Of a DNA stretch of 64,000 bases, positions 1 through 8,046 are shown piece by piece. The stretch lies in NCBI GenBank assembly GCA_016705955.1, contig JADJKO010000001.1:797069-861068 (forward strand), in the 5' to 3' direction. The notes below the pieces were generated by a model. It did not search any database and had not been told where the DNA came from. It saw only the letters and a list, made by a program, of their open reading frames with translations. The DNA is from Flavobacteriales bacterium. Lineage in GTDB: Bacteria; Bacteroidota; Bacteroidia; Flavobacteriales_F; PHOS-HE28. Numbering within the stretch: the first letter of the stretch is position 1; each line of letters begins with the position of its first letter. The position numbers were made by a program, and so were the translations under genes.

Positions 1-348
1 GCTCGCCGGGCGGAGCATGTCCCGGAAGTCGAGGAAATCCAGTGGGGTCATGGTCTCCAGGATGTCGATCTTCTTCACCAGCACCTGAAGGATGGTGTGT
101 ACGCGCCCTAGGCGATGCACCGCCACGCTCAACTCACCACCATTGTCGTCCACATGCCCATCGGCGAAGAGTGCCATCACACTACCCACCTCGTGCAGGA
201 TCTGCTTGAACCAGAGTTCGTAGCTCTGGTGGATGATGATGAAGAGCATTTCATCATGCGCGGGCGTGCCATGCTTGTCGCTCTCCGGCGCTTGGGCGCC
301 CAGGATCTTTTCCAGTTGCAGGTAATCGGGGTAGTACACGTTGCTCAT
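1..348 (-). CDS. kynA: Tryptophan 2,3-dioxygenase, N-terminal part (cut by window edge)
   Basis: Haem dioxygenase that opens the indole ring of L-tryptophan to N-formylkynurenine, the first step of the kynurenine pathway, in the cytoplasm. The frame is open from an ATG at 346-348 to the window edge, giving 116 residues. The N-terminal family signature is clear: FIIIHQSYELWFKQIL around residues 36-51, with His40 matching the distal-pocket histidine, followed by HEVGSVMALF and the TPLDFLDFRDMLRPAS segment at the cut end. The C-terminal two thirds, including the haem-ligand histidine, lie outside the window. A Bacteroidota -7 box (366-373) sits 18 bases upstream of the start. Identification rests on family motifs and is firm; only the end is missing. 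Confidence 0.9.
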   Translation of the reverse strand, partial: MSNVYYPDYLQLEKILGAQAPESDKHGTPAHDEMLFIIIHQSYELWFKQILHEVGSVMALFADGHVDDNGGELSVAVHRLGRVHTILQVLVKKIDILETMTPLDFLDFRDMLRPAS

Positions 349-365
349 GATGTTCCGGTTGCGGC

Positions 366-373
366 CAAATGTA
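366..373 (-). promoter_or_regulatory. -7 box upstream of tryptophan dioxygenase
   Basis: On the minus strand the bases read TACATTTG, an exact match to the Bacteroidota housekeeping consensus TAnnTTTG. It lies 18 bases upstream of the dioxygenase ATG. No clear -33 TTTG box was found. Confidence 0.5.
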
Positions 374-421
374 GCCGGGGTTCCGTCCGGCGGTCACACC
401 TCCGTTGGTTCACCTGAAGAA

Positions 422-455
422 CAAGGAAGCGCGCCCTTGCGAGCGCGCTTCCTTG
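422..455 (-). terminator. Hairpin after the first Spy-like gene
   Basis: A perfect 13-bp inverted repeat (422-434 with 443-455) around an 8-base loop lies just past the stop of the minus-strand gene at 472. The T-tract on that strand is weak (TTGTTCTTC), so it may be an intrinsic terminator or an RNA 3'-end stabiliser. Confidence 0.6.
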
Positions 456-471
456 CGGGACCGGGTTCCGA

Positions 472-885
472 TCATTCCTGGTGCGTGGGCGCTGCCGTAT
501 GCTCTTGCCGTTGCTTCAGGTACGCGGCACGTTGGTTCTTCTTCAGTTCCTCCCACTTCGCCGCCTGGTCCTTCGTAAGGACGGCTTTGATCGCTGCTTG
601 CTTCTTGTCGCGCGCTTCGATGGTGCGCGTACGCTTGGCGGCGGGTTCCAGGTTCTCACGGTTCAGATCCTTCATCGCTTCGCTGTGTTCCTGCTCGATC
701 TTCTCCAAGGCGGAGACCTGTTCGGGTGTGAGTCCCAATTCCTTGATCATCCCCTCGGAGGTCAGGCGGGAGATCTGCAGCGCTGGGGCTTGTTCCTTGG
801 TTTGTACTGGTGCGGTGGACTCTTGCGCCACCAACAGGCCGGTCATAGCGATACAACCAGCGGTTAGGAGGATCCTGATGTTCAT
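472..885 (-). CDS. Spy/LTXXQ-like periplasmic protein
   Basis: Small exported alpha-helical protein of 137 residues. It has a signal peptide at about residues 1-20 ending LLVAQ, then a Glu/Lys/Arg-rich helical region. The motif LGLTPEQVSALEKI (about 50-63) and a second LTKDQAAKWEEL (about 103-114) are the repeated LTxxQ signature of Spy/CpxP-type proteins, which act as periplasmic chaperones or metal/stress sensors. It is a paralog of the gene at 2434-2859 and more distantly of the one at 19460-19966. A -7 box ends only 5 bases upstream of the ATG, so the mRNA may be nearly leaderless. The specific function is unknown. Confidence 0.75.
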   Translation of the reverse strand: MNIRILLTAGCIAMTGLLVAQESTAPVQTKEQAPALQISRLTSEGMIKELGLTPEQVSALEKIEQEHSEAMKDLNRENLEPAAKRTRTIEARDKKQAAIKAVLTKDQAAKWEELKKNQRAAYLKQRQEHTAAPTHQE

Positions 886-889
886 GCTA

Positions 890-897
890 CGAAAGTA
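890..897 (-). promoter_or_regulatory. -7 box of the first Spy-like gene
   Basis: The minus strand reads TACTTTCG (TAnnTTCG variant of the Bacteroidota -7 box). It ends 5 bases before the ATG at 885, predicting a leaderless or near-leaderless transcript. Confidence 0.45.
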
Positions 898-1021
898 GGC
901 GGAAGAGCGGCATTCGCATACACTTCGTGCGGATCATATTGTGCCGAGTGTTCGGATCGTGTCGCCACCACACGGTCACCACGCACAGCCCCGATGCCGC
1001 CATGGTGCTAGCTTGCGGCAC

Positions 1022-2122
1022 ATGTTCCGGTCCCTGCCTGCTGCGGTTCTCCTGTTCTGCAACCTCACCGCGCAGGCCACGGACCTGGTCGTCCCGGTCC
1101 GCGATGTCCCCGGCTTCTTCGCCAGTCTTCCGAAGGATGTAACGCGGGTCACGTTCTCGGCTGCTGCGGTGTACAACTGCAATGCGGATATCGTCCTGCC
1201 GGACCGGCCGCTTCTGGTGATCGATGGAGCGGGGGCGAAGCTCGTCCTCGGGCCGAACAGCAATGGCTTCACGCGGCGGATCGTGGATCAGAAGGATGCA
1301 GAGCGCCGCACCGGAAGCCGATATGTGATCCGTGATTTCGCCATGATCGAAGGCGGGCGAAAGGCCATCGACCTGCAAGCCACCTTGGGAAGTGTGGTGG
1401 AGGATTGCAGGCTCACGGGCCAGAGCGAAGTGGCCATCGATCTGCGCTTCGCGTTGATGACGCGCGTGGAGAATGTCCTGGTGACGAATCCGGCGAAGCT
1501 CGGGTTCGTGGTCCGCACGGGGGATTGGCCCGGAGCCACGTGGAGCAATAGCCAGAGCAATCACACCGTGCTGGAACAATGCAGGGTGTATGCGGTCGCC
1601 ACCACGACGCGGGCGTACAGCGTGCTCAATTGCAACGGCGTGCGGATGAACGATTGCATCAGCGAAGGTGCGGCATGCGACTATGATCTGTTCCTGAACG
1701 CCGTGATCGATGGCAACGAGGATTCCCCGGCGCGCAACTCGGTGGTGAAGCAGTTCGCTCTTTCCAACTTCCATGTGGAACATGCCGTCCGCAAGGCGAG
1801 TATCCATGTGAACATGCCGCCCAAGGCCAGTGTGGACCTCTCGCAGATCTATTGGAACGGCAAGATGCCAGCGCCCGTGATCGAGTACATCAGCGGGCAG
1901 TTGAACCTGAGCAACATCGGATGGTGGGCCGACGATTTCGTGATCGCCACGCGGGTATCGGCGCCACGGATCAACGTGGATCGATCGCACAATGCACTCT
2001 CCGTGGAAGGTGGTGTCAAGGGCGGTGGAACGCGCGCCGGCGTGCTTCAATTGAAGGACGCGCTTCCGGGCAATGAAGTCCTTCATCTGGACTATGTCCG
2101 GATCGGAAGGTCGTCGAATTGA
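1022..2122 (+). CDS. Secreted parallel beta-helix (pectate-lyase-fold-like) protein
   Basis: Hypothetical exported protein of 366 residues from the ATG at 1022. I chose this start because it begins a hydrophobic signal peptide (MFRSLPAAVLLFCNLTAQA); the open frame continues upstream to 941 without one. The body is rich in short beta-strand repeats of the kind VxDCxLTG...VxIDLR...MTRVENVLVTN...VLEQCRV...VLNCNGVRMNDC, typical of right-handed parallel beta-helix proteins such as pectate lyase or glycosidase folds. I see no T9SS tail and no assignable catalytic residues. It may bind or cleave polysaccharide, but that is inference from fold alone. Confidence 0.65.
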   Translation: MFRSLPAAVLLFCNLTAQATDLVVPVRDVPGFFASLPKDVTRVTFSAAAVYNCNADIVLPDRPLLVIDGAGAKLVLGPNSNGFTRRIVDQKDAERRTGSRYVIRDFAMIEGGRKAIDLQATLGSVVEDCRLTGQSEVAIDLRFALMTRVENVLVTNPAKLGFVVRTGDWPGATWSNSQSNHTVLEQCRVYAVATTTRAYSVLNCNGVRMNDCISEGAACDYDLFLNAVIDGNEDSPARNSVVKQFALSNFHVEHAVRKASIHVNMPPKASVDLSQIYWNGKMPAPVIEYISGQLNLSNIGWWADDFVIATRVSAPRINVDRSHNALSVEGGVKGGGTRAGVLQLKDALPGNEVLHLDYVRIGRSSN

Positions 2123-2128
2123 TCGGCG

Positions 2129-2347
2129 CTAGCCCGCGACCACACGCACGGTTCGTCCTTCGAAGAGGACTTCCTGCCCTTCACGGATCTTGCAGGTCTT
2201 GCGCAGTTCCACCTGCCCATCCACCTTCACGCGTCCTTCGGCCACGAGTTGTTTCCCCTGTCCGCCGGAATCGCACAAGCCAGCCAACTTCAGGAGCTGG
2301 TTCAACTCGATGAACTCCCCGCGCAATTCCACCGTGATCGGATCCAT
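2129..2347 (-). CDS. S4-domain RNA-binding protein (YbcJ/YlmN-like)
   Basis: Protein of 72 residues made almost entirely of one S4 RNA-binding domain: FIELNQLLKLAGLCDSGGQG, then LVAEGRVKVDGQVE and RKTCKIREGQEVLFEG. Such stand-alone S4 proteins are cytoplasmic and thought to bind structured RNA, possibly rRNA. The start at the ATG 2345-2347 (MDPITVELRG) was chosen because the upstream extension to 2419 crosses a hairpin and has no conserved sequence. It lies between the beta-helix gene and the second Spy-like gene. Confidence 0.8.
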   Translation of the reverse strand: MDPITVELRGEFIELNQLLKLAGLCDSGGQGKQLVAEGRVKVDGQVELRKTCKIREGQEVLFEGRTVRVVAG

Positions 2348-2382
2348 GGTGCAAAGGAAGGATGGTGGCGGCGAAATGCAGA

Positions 2383-2412
2383 AGCCCCGTGATCCATGAG
2401 GAACACGGGGCT
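2383..2412 (-). terminator. Hairpin after the second Spy-like gene
   Basis: 9-bp perfect stem (2383-2391 with 2404-2412, AGCCCCGTG/CACGGGGCT) with a 12-base loop, lying between the stop of the minus-strand gene at 2434 and the S4 gene. No strong T-tract. Confidence 0.55.
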
Positions 2413-2433
2413 CTTGCACACAGGGTGATCGTC

Positions 2434-2859
2434 CTACTGTTCCGACTTGGTAGGCCGCCCATTGCTGCGCGGACCCTTGCCACCGCGCCGGTCCATGTGC
2501 TTGGCTTTCATTTCCTCCTGTTGCTTCTTCCAGGTCGCGAATTGCTCGGTGGAAAGTACCGCCTTCATTTCCGCTTCATGCGCATCGCGCATCGCCTTGC
2601 GCTTCTCCTGCGCGGCTTTCCGGGCCGGGCCGGCCTCTTGTTCTCGTGCGGTCCGCATCCCCTCCGCCTGCTCGGCGTACTTGCGGTTGATGGCTTCCAC
2701 TTTGGTGATCTGTTCCGGGGTGAGGCCAAGGTCCTTGGTCATCCGTTCCGTTCGTATTTGCGCCCGTTCGGCGGGTGTCCTTTGCGGCTTCTCCTTGTCC
2801 TGTGCATAGGCTGCGCTCGTAAGGATGGTAAGGGCGGCAATGATGATGGTCTTCTTCAT
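2434..2859 (-). CDS. Spy/LTXXQ-like periplasmic protein (second copy)
   Basis: Exported helical protein of 141 residues from the ATG at 2857-2859. Residues 1-20 (MKKTIIIAALTILTSAAYAQ) form a clear signal peptide, which decides this start over the longer open frame to 3135. DLGLTPEQITKVEAI (about 43-57) and LSTEQFATWKKQQEEMK (about 102-118) are the paired LTxxQ motifs seen in Spy/CpxP-like proteins. The tail is basic and low complexity. It shares this architecture with the gene at 472-885. The role is probably periplasmic chaperoning or stress sensing, inferred from family only. Confidence 0.75.
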   Translation of the reverse strand: MKKTIIIAALTILTSAAYAQDKEKPQRTPAERAQIRTERMTKDLGLTPEQITKVEAINRKYAEQAEGMRTAREQEAGPARKAAQEKRKAMRDAHEAEMKAVLSTEQFATWKKQQEEMKAKHMDRRGGKGPRSNGRPTKSEQ

Positions 2860-2948
2860 GATCGGTTGTTGCTGGTTCGCCTCTATGACGTGATCGGGGA
2901 TGCAGGGTTCGATCCGATCACGCACATCACCATCTTTGCCGACCTCGC

Positions 2949-3497
2949 ATGCGACCGATCCACCACTTCTTCTTGCGGATCCTGTGCGGTTGGCGCATAC
3001 AGGATGACCGACCGAAGGATCTTGCGCGCTACATCGTGGTGGTGGCGCCGCACACGAGCAACTGGGATTTTCCCGTAGGCCTTGCCGTGCGCAGTTTGGC
3101 GCGGATGGATGACGTGGGATTCCTCGGCAAAGCATCCCTCTTCAAGCCTCCGTTCGGTTGGTTCTTCCGCGCCGTGGGCGGTTACCCGGTGGACCGCAGC
3201 AAACACAACAATCTGGTGGATGCCGTGGTGGCGATGTTCGATCAGGGCCTCATCACCAAGATCGCGATCGCGCCTGAAGGGACACGTAAGTACCAACCCG
3301 ATTGGAAGACCGGATTCCATCGCATCGCTACCAAGGCCGGGGTGCCCATCATCCTTGCCACCTTCGACTACGCGCAGAAGCTGGCGATCCTCTCCGCACC
3401 CTTCCCCTTGACCAATGACCCGGTGGCGGACATCGAACGGATGAAGGATTGGTTCCGGCCGCACAAAGGGAAGAACCCGATGGACGGTGTTCGCTGA
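2949..3497 (+). CDS. 1-acyl-sn-glycerol-3-phosphate acyltransferase family protein
   Basis: Membrane-associated PlsC-type acyltransferase of 182 residues, which moves an acyl chain to a lysophosphatidate-like acceptor. The catalytic HX4D motif is HTSNWD (His35, Asp40). The acceptor-binding block is FLGKASLFKPPFGWFFRAVGGYPVDR (about 58-83), and the EGTR motif is APEGTRK with EGTR at 110-113. It is shorter than typical PlsC (about 240 residues) and lacks an obvious N-terminal transmembrane helix, as in other Bacteroidota small acyltransferases. It overlaps the next gene's longest possible start but not its preferred start. Substrate is not determinable from sequence. Confidence 0.88.
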   Translation: MRPIHHFFLRILCGWRIQDDRPKDLARYIVVVAPHTSNWDFPVGLAVRSLARMDDVGFLGKASLFKPPFGWFFRAVGGYPVDRSKHNNLVDAVVAMFDQGLITKIAIAPEGTRKYQPDWKTGFHRIATKAGVPIILATFDYAQKLAILSAPFPLTNDPVADIERMKDWFRPHKGKNPMDGVR

Positions 3498-3525
3498 TGG
3501 TATGATGGTTGCAAGCCCGCGTGCC

Positions 3526-4053
3526 ATGATCAAGGGATCCTTCACGGTGATCGCGGTGCTTTTCGCTGGACTTGTTCCGGCCCAACAACTCTTCCCAGCG
3601 CTTTCCGGTGAAACCTCCGATGGGAAGGAAGTAACGCTGCCCTTGGCCAGCGGCAAGGGCTACACCATCATCGGCTTGGCATACAGCCAAAAGGCACAGC
3701 CCGCGTTGGAGGAGTGGTTCGAACCGGCCTATCTCCGTTTCATTGCAAAGCACGGATTGTTCGCTGGGGCCTATCAATGCAACGTCTATTTCGTTCCGCT
3801 CTTCACCGGGTTGAACAAAGCGGCTTATGAGCCGAGCATGCGGAAGTTCAGGAAGAGCGCCTCACCCCAAGTGGTGGATCATGTCGTCTTCGCGAAGGCT
3901 GAACTCGATCTCCTGAAGGATGCGCTCGGGCTTGCCGACAAGGACGCGCCGTACTTCTTCGTGCTTGATAGGGAGGGCCGGATCATACACCGGGAGCAGG
4001 GCGCTTTTACCGAGGAGAAACTCGAAGCGATAGAGGAAGTGATGCTTCGGTGA
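3526..4053 (+). CDS. Exported thioredoxin-fold-like hypothetical protein
   Basis: About 175 residues from the ATG at 3526, which begins a signal peptide (MIKGSFTVIAVLFAGLVPAQ); in-frame ATGs at 3502 and 3505 are alternatives. The pattern TSDGKEVTLPLASGKGYTIIGLAYS, then VYFVPLFTG and DAPYFFVLDREGRIIHREQGAFTEEKLEAIEEV resembles AhpC/TSA or Atp10-like thioredoxin-fold proteins, with the C-terminal YFFVLDREGRI strand typical of that fold. No CxxC or peroxidatic cysteine is visible in the expected place, so a redox role is doubtful. Follows the acyltransferase on the same strand with a short gap. Confidence 0.6.
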   Translation: MIKGSFTVIAVLFAGLVPAQQLFPALSGETSDGKEVTLPLASGKGYTIIGLAYSQKAQPALEEWFEPAYLRFIAKHGLFAGAYQCNVYFVPLFTGLNKAAYEPSMRKFRKSASPQVVDHVVFAKAELDLLKDALGLADKDAPYFFVLDREGRIIHREQGAFTEEKLEAIEEVMLR

Positions 4054-4085
4054 CAGCCTGCACGGACCGGAATACCATCCACCTC

Positions 4086-4093
4086 TACATTTG
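4086..4093 (+). promoter_or_regulatory. -7 box upstream of the cyclophilin gene
   Basis: TACATTTG matches the Bacteroidota -7 consensus TAnnTTTG and lies 20 bases before the ATG at 4114. Confidence 0.45.
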
Positions 4094-4113
4094 CCACCCG
4101 AACAACCAACGCA

Positions 4114-4791
4114 ATGACCATGCTCCTACCGATCACGTTCTCGGCCCTGATGGGTCTCGCATTCACTTCCTGCGCTTCGTCAACGGACGGAAGCGGAGTC
4201 GCCGCCAGCAACACATCCAACCAACCCAGCACAACCACCGTGGAGAATCCAGAAGACGGCATTTTCGCCAAGATCCAAACGACCAAGGGCCTTATCGTGA
4301 TCAAGCTTGAATACGAAAAGGCCCCGATGACCGTGGCGAATTTCGTCGCGCTCGCCGAAGGCAAGATGAAGAACACCGCGAAGCCCGAGGGTACGCCCTA
4401 CTTCGATGGGTTGAAGTTCCACCGGGTCATCGCCGACTTCATGATCCAGGGTGGCGACCCCACCGGGACCGGCAGTGGTGGTCCAGGCTACTCGTTCGCC
4501 GATGAGATCCACCCGGAACTCAAGCACACCCGCGCCGGTACCATGAGCATGGCCAACTCCGGCCCGGCCACCAACGGAAGCCAGTTCTTCATTACCCACA
4601 AGGACACGCCATGGCTTGATGGCAAGCACACGGTGTTCGGCTATGTGACCAGCGGACAGGACGTGGTGAACAAGATCGAGCAGAACGATGTGATGCAGAC
4701 CGTGCGCATCGAACGCGTGGGCAAGGCGGCCAAGGCGTGGGATGCCATCGCCGTGCTGAACGCCAACAAGGATAAGTTCCGTTCGCGCTAG
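4114..4791 (+). CDS. Peptidyl-prolyl cis-trans isomerase (cyclophilin), lipoprotein
   Basis: 225-residue cyclophilin-type prolyl isomerase that assists folding of exported proteins. The N-terminus ends in a lipobox-like LAFTSC with Cys20, so it is probably lipid-anchored in the envelope. After a Ser/Thr-rich linker, the cyclophilin domain (about 48-210) shows FHRVIADFMIQGGDPTGTGS, the active-site arginine segment, then NGSQFFIT and WLDGKHTVFG. The ATG at 4120 is an alternative start. Its stop codon shares the tetranucleotide CTAG with the stop of the convergent helicase gene. Confidence 0.9.
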   Translation: MTMLLPITFSALMGLAFTSCASSTDGSGVAASNTSNQPSTTTVENPEDGIFAKIQTTKGLIVIKLEYEKAPMTVANFVALAEGKMKNTAKPEGTPYFDGLKFHRVIADFMIQGGDPTGTGSGGPGYSFADEIHPELKHTRAGTMSMANSGPATNGSQFFITHKDTPWLDGKHTVFGYVTSGQDVVNKIEQNDVMQTVRIERVGKAAKAWDAIAVLNANKDKFRSR

Positions 4792-6026
4792 CGCCGGCCT
4801 CTTCCGGAACCATTACCACGGCCACCGCTTCTGCGGTGGTCGTTCCCTTTTGCACCACGCGGTGCCTTCGCGTTCGTGTCGTAGGCAGGGCCGGTGATCC
4901 CCGCAGGCAGTGGCATCTTGCGCACCGCGTAGCCGATCAAGCCTTCGATCCGCCCGAATTCGCGCATCTGCTTCTCGTTGATGAAGGTGACCGCAGTGCC
5001 CTTGCGGGATGCGCGTGCCGTACGGCCCACGCGGTGGACGTAATCCTCAGGATCGTTCGGCACATCGTAGTTGATGACCAGATCGATGTCGTCGATATCG
5101 ATGCCGCGGCTCACCACATCCGTGGCCACCAGGATCCTCAGTTTCCGGTTCCGGAAAGCGAGCATCACCTCTTCACGTTCGGTCTGCTCCAGGTCACTGT
5201 GCATTCCGCGTGCGTTGAAGCCCTTCTTCTGCAAATGCCGGTTCAGGTTCTTCACTTCGATCTTGCGCCCGGCGAAGACGAGGATCGTGGTGGCCTCGTT
5301 GGTGTTGAGGATGTGTTCCAGGATCGCGGCCTTCTGCATGTCATACACCACGTACGCCTGTTGGTCCACGCCTTCCGCTGGTTTGCTCAGCGCGATGGTG
5401 ATCTCCACCGGATCATGCAAGGCTTGTTTGGCCAAGGTCCGGATCGCGGGCGGCATGGTCGCACTGAACATCAGGGTCTGCCGGTCCTTCGGAAGAAAAC
5501 CGATGATCCGGTTGATGTCGTCCACGAAGCCCATATCCAACATGCGGTCCGCTTCGTCCAGCACAAGGAACTCCACACCCTTCACCGGCACATAGCCCAG
5601 GTTGAGGTGGCTGAGCAATTTGCCCGGTGTGGCCACGACGACCTCGACACCGCCGACAAGGGCTTGTTTCTGTTGATCGAATGTGGAACCATCGCTGCCA
5701 CCATAGAGCGGAATGGAAGTGATCGGCGTATGGTAGGCAATGGCCTGTAATTGCTGATCGATCTGCAAGGCCAATTCGCGCGTGGGCACGACCACCAGTG
5801 CGCGGATCGATCCTTCCACACGCGGCCGATAGCCGGTGATCACATCGATCACGGGCAACAGGAAGGCGGCCGTCTTTCCGGTGCCGGTCTGCGCACACGC
5901 GATCAGGTCACGGTGGTCCAGCACGGCCGGAATGGCCTGTTGTTGAATGGGTGTGGGTACCTTGATGTTCATTGCAGCAAGGCCCTCGAGAAGGTCGTTG
6001 CTGATACCGAGGGAATGGAAATCCAT
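4788..6026 (-). CDS. rhlE: DEAD-box ATP-dependent RNA helicase, RhlE type
   Basis: Cytoplasmic RNA helicase of 412 residues, which unwinds short RNA duplexes during ribosome assembly or RNA decay. All core motifs are present: Q motif at about 24-30 (VPTPIQQ), Walker A AQTGTGKT (45-52), PTRELA (81-86), TPGK, DEAD (157-160), SAT (188-190), SRGIDI and HRVGRTAR. The C-terminal tail is rich in Gly and Arg, as in RhlE-like proteins, and serves nonspecific RNA binding. The gene converges on the cyclophilin gene and the two overlap by 4 bases (CTAG). A TATCTTCG -7 box lies 40 bases upstream. Confidence 0.93.
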   Translation of the reverse strand: MDFHSLGISNDLLEGLAAMNIKVPTPIQQQAIPAVLDHRDLIACAQTGTGKTAAFLLPVIDVITGYRPRVEGSIRALVVVPTRELALQIDQQLQAIAYHTPITSIPLYGGSDGSTFDQQKQALVGGVEVVVATPGKLLSHLNLGYVPVKGVEFLVLDEADRMLDMGFVDDINRIIGFLPKDRQTLMFSATMPPAIRTLAKQALHDPVEITIALSKPAEGVDQQAYVVYDMQKAAILEHILNTNEATTILVFAGRKIEVKNLNRHLQKKGFNARGMHSDLEQTEREEVMLAFRNRKLRILVATDVVSRGIDIDDIDLVINYDVPNDPEDYVHRVGRTARASRKGTAVTFINEKQMREFGRIEGLIGYAVRKMPLPAGITGPAYDTNAKAPRGAKGNDHRRSGGRGNGSGRGRR

Positions 6027-6065
6027 GGAGGCCGTAGTGCGCGGTTGTTCCCGCGCTTGGGGCGG

Positions 6066-6073
6066 CGAAGATA
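6066..6073 (-). promoter_or_regulatory. -7 box upstream of rhlE
   Basis: The minus strand reads TATCTTCG (TAnnTTCG), 40 bases before the helicase ATG. The leader would be about 30 bases. Confidence 0.4.
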
Positions 6074-6091
6074 GCCGCGTGATATTGGGGA

Positions 6092-7270
6092 TCAGGATGC
6101 CAGTCGCTGCTCCATCCTGTCCGGCGTGAACACCAGACGGACCGTTGTTCCCGAACTGCCGGAGTATATCATTCTCCCATTCAATTGTTGGGCGAGCGAA
6201 TGCATGAGACCGGTTCCGATGGAGTCGAGTTCCCCCCTGCCGGTCGAGGGGCCCATTCCGATGCCGTCATCGCTAAGGGTCAATTCCATCGTTCCATCCG
6301 TGTTCCGCAATCCGATCCGGATCGAACCGGTCTCACGATCCTCGAAGGCGTATTTGATCGCATTGGTGATCAATTCATTCACCAAAAGGCTCAAGGGCAT
6401 CAGGTCCGCAGCATGCATCGCGATCCGATGCGCATCAATGAACACGGAGATGCGGTCATGACAGCCGTAGGCCACCAATGCGTTCCGGGCCAACTCCTCG
6501 AAATGCGGCTGCACCGGGATCGATTCCTCTCCACCCACCTTGTGCGTGGCTTCATGGACCAAGGCCATGGCCTTCAATCGGCCTTGCGCTTCTTTCCAAG
6601 CGCGGTTGGATCCTTCGGGAGCCTGTATAGCGAACAGGCTCTCGATCACTTGCATGTTGTTCTTCACGCGGTGATGGATCTCCTTGATGACGATGTCCTT
6701 TTGCTCATCGCTCATGAGCGCCTCCGCCAAGCGCATATTCTGGCGCTGCAATTCCAGGTTCTTCGCATGGTTCTCATCCTTCTGCCGTTGGATCAATGCG
6801 GTCTTCAACCGGGAGCGGCGCGCGGTCCGGATGTTCATCCGGGCAATGAAGAACAAAGCGACCGTGAGTCCAACGAAGAGCAGCACGATGAACAGCAAGA
6901 GCCTGTTGGAGATCCGCTGTTCCTCGATGGTCGCTTCCTTCTCTTTGTTCTCGATCGCCAGATCGGAATTGAGTTGGTCCTTCTTCTCCAATTCATACAT
7001 CACCTGCATTCCTGCAAGGACCATGTTGCTTTCCGCGCGCTTGAAGGAGTCCTCAGCGTTGTACAACCCTTGCAGGCCATGCAACGCGGCCTCGTCGTCG
7101 TGCCGGGCGAGGGCGAGTTCATACCGGGTTCGGAGAAGTTCAAGTTGCAGGTCCGGGCAAATGGTAAGATCGAATAGCCCTGATGCCAGGTTCATCATGG
7201 CAATGGCATCGGCATGCCTGCCAGCGCGCGGATGCACGCGCTTGCGCCAGGGCAAGTTCAATACGATCAT
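6092..7270 (-). CDS. Sensor histidine kinase, C-terminal part of a frameshifted gene
   Basis: Membrane histidine kinase half of a TPR sensor kinase whose N-terminal half is at 7140-7985. True coding starts near the frameshift at about 7224-7230 and includes the last TPR helices, a coiled coil, one transmembrane helix (LLLFIVLLFVGLTVALFFIA), a HisKA_2-type H-box (IKEIHHRVKNNMQVIESL) and an HATPase domain with NAIKYAF, DDGIGM and GTGLM. Bacteroidota kinases of this kind signal to LytTR or similar regulators; none is adjacent. The joined protein would be about 630 residues. The break falls in a GC dinucleotide run: adding one GC restores a continuous reading frame. Confidence 0.85.
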   Translation of the reverse strand: MIVLNLPWRKRVHPRAGRHADAIAMMNLASGLFDLTICPDLQLELLRTRYELALARHDDEAALHGLQGLYNAEDSFKRAESNMVLAGMQVMYELEKKDQLNSDLAIENKEKEATIEEQRISNRLLLFIVLLFVGLTVALFFIARMNIRTARRSRLKTALIQRQKDENHAKNLELQRQNMRLAEALMSDEQKDIVIKEIHHRVKNNMQVIESLFAIQAPEGSNRAWKEAQGRLKAMALVHEATHKVGGEESIPVQPHFEELARNALVAYGCHDRISVFIDAHRIAMHAADLMPLSLLVNELITNAIKYAFEDRETGSIRIGLRNTDGTMELTLSDDGIGMGPSTGRGELDSIGTGLMHSLAQQLNGRMIYSGSSGTTVRLVFTPDRMEQRLAS

Positions 7271-7985
7271 CCGGTGTCCCGGATGCGTTGATGACCCGGC
7301 CGGCCATCACCAGATAGGGCCAAGCATCCAGCGGTTTACCTTGAGCCATCAAGGCCTTGGCCATGAGCATCCGCGTACGTGCCTGGATCATCGCCCGGTC
7401 CGGGTTCGTGGGCGTGGTCAGCGCCAGTTCGGCCATTCGCAAGGCTTCGTCAGTACGACCCGCCTCCACCATGGTACGGACCAGGAATACGCGTGAACGA
7501 AGGATCAGGTCAGCATCCTTGGTCGCCACCGCGATGGCCAGTGCGTTCCGGGCCTCTTCCAACGCCTTGTCCATGCGTTGGTTCACCCGGTATGCAGTGG
7601 AAACGGCTTGCAGATCCTCCGCCATCCGTGCGGGATCCTGTAAGGATCTGGAGATCGCTAATGCGGACAACGTGGTGCGGAGGTGATCCGCATGAAGTCC
7701 GATGGCGGCCTGGATCCCTCGCGTAACCGATAAGGCTTCGTGGAGGAGGAGTTGGTCCCCGCTCTGCTCGGCAAGCCGCACGGCATTGTGTGCATGAGCC
7801 AACGCACTGGTCGGATCCGTGGACCGGGTCCGCAATGCCAATTGCATCAAGGCGCCTACCCGTTCCTGAGTGGAAGCATCGGTATCAAGGACATAGCGTA
7901 CGCTGTCGCCCAAGTTGGACGCATGCAAGGCCGGCCCTCCGAGCGAACCAAGGATCAGAATAGCGACAAGGCGAAGTTTGGACAT
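7140..7985 (-). CDS. TPR sensor kinase, N-terminal part of the same frameshifted gene
   Basis: Starts at the ATG 7983-7985 with a signal peptide (MSKLRLVAILILGSLGGPALHA) and carries tetratricopeptide-like helices through about residue 250: repeated A-rich helical pairs such as ALAHAHNAVRLAEQSGDQLLLHEAL and ALEEARNALAIAVATKDADLI. These periplasmic TPRs would be the input domain of the kinase at 6092-7270. The frame becomes non-homologous after ALAQARASAR (about 7225), and the continuation (AGRHADAIAMMN) is in the other frame. It is best read as one gene spanning 6092-7985. Confidence 0.75.
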   Translation of the reverse strand: MSKLRLVAILILGSLGGPALHASNLGDSVRYVLDTDASTQERVGALMQLALRTRSTDPTSALAHAHNAVRLAEQSGDQLLLHEALSVTRGIQAAIGLHADHLRTTLSALAISRSLQDPARMAEDLQAVSTAYRVNQRMDKALEEARNALAIAVATKDADLILRSRVFLVRTMVEAGRTDEALRMAELALTTPTNPDRAMIQARTRMLMAKALMAQGKPLDAWPYLVMAGRVINASGTPDDRIELALAQARASARWQACRCHCHDEPGIRAIRSYHLPGPAT

Positions 7986-8046
7986 CGGGGCCTTGGTACG
8001 TTCGGCATCCGTTCGGGTTGCACGCTAGGCCGGTTATGTTTACAGC

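Noticed and set aside
887..2086. 399-residue minus-strand frame opposite the beta-helix gene
   Set aside because: The plus frame has a signal peptide and regular beta-helix pattern; the minus frame has neither.
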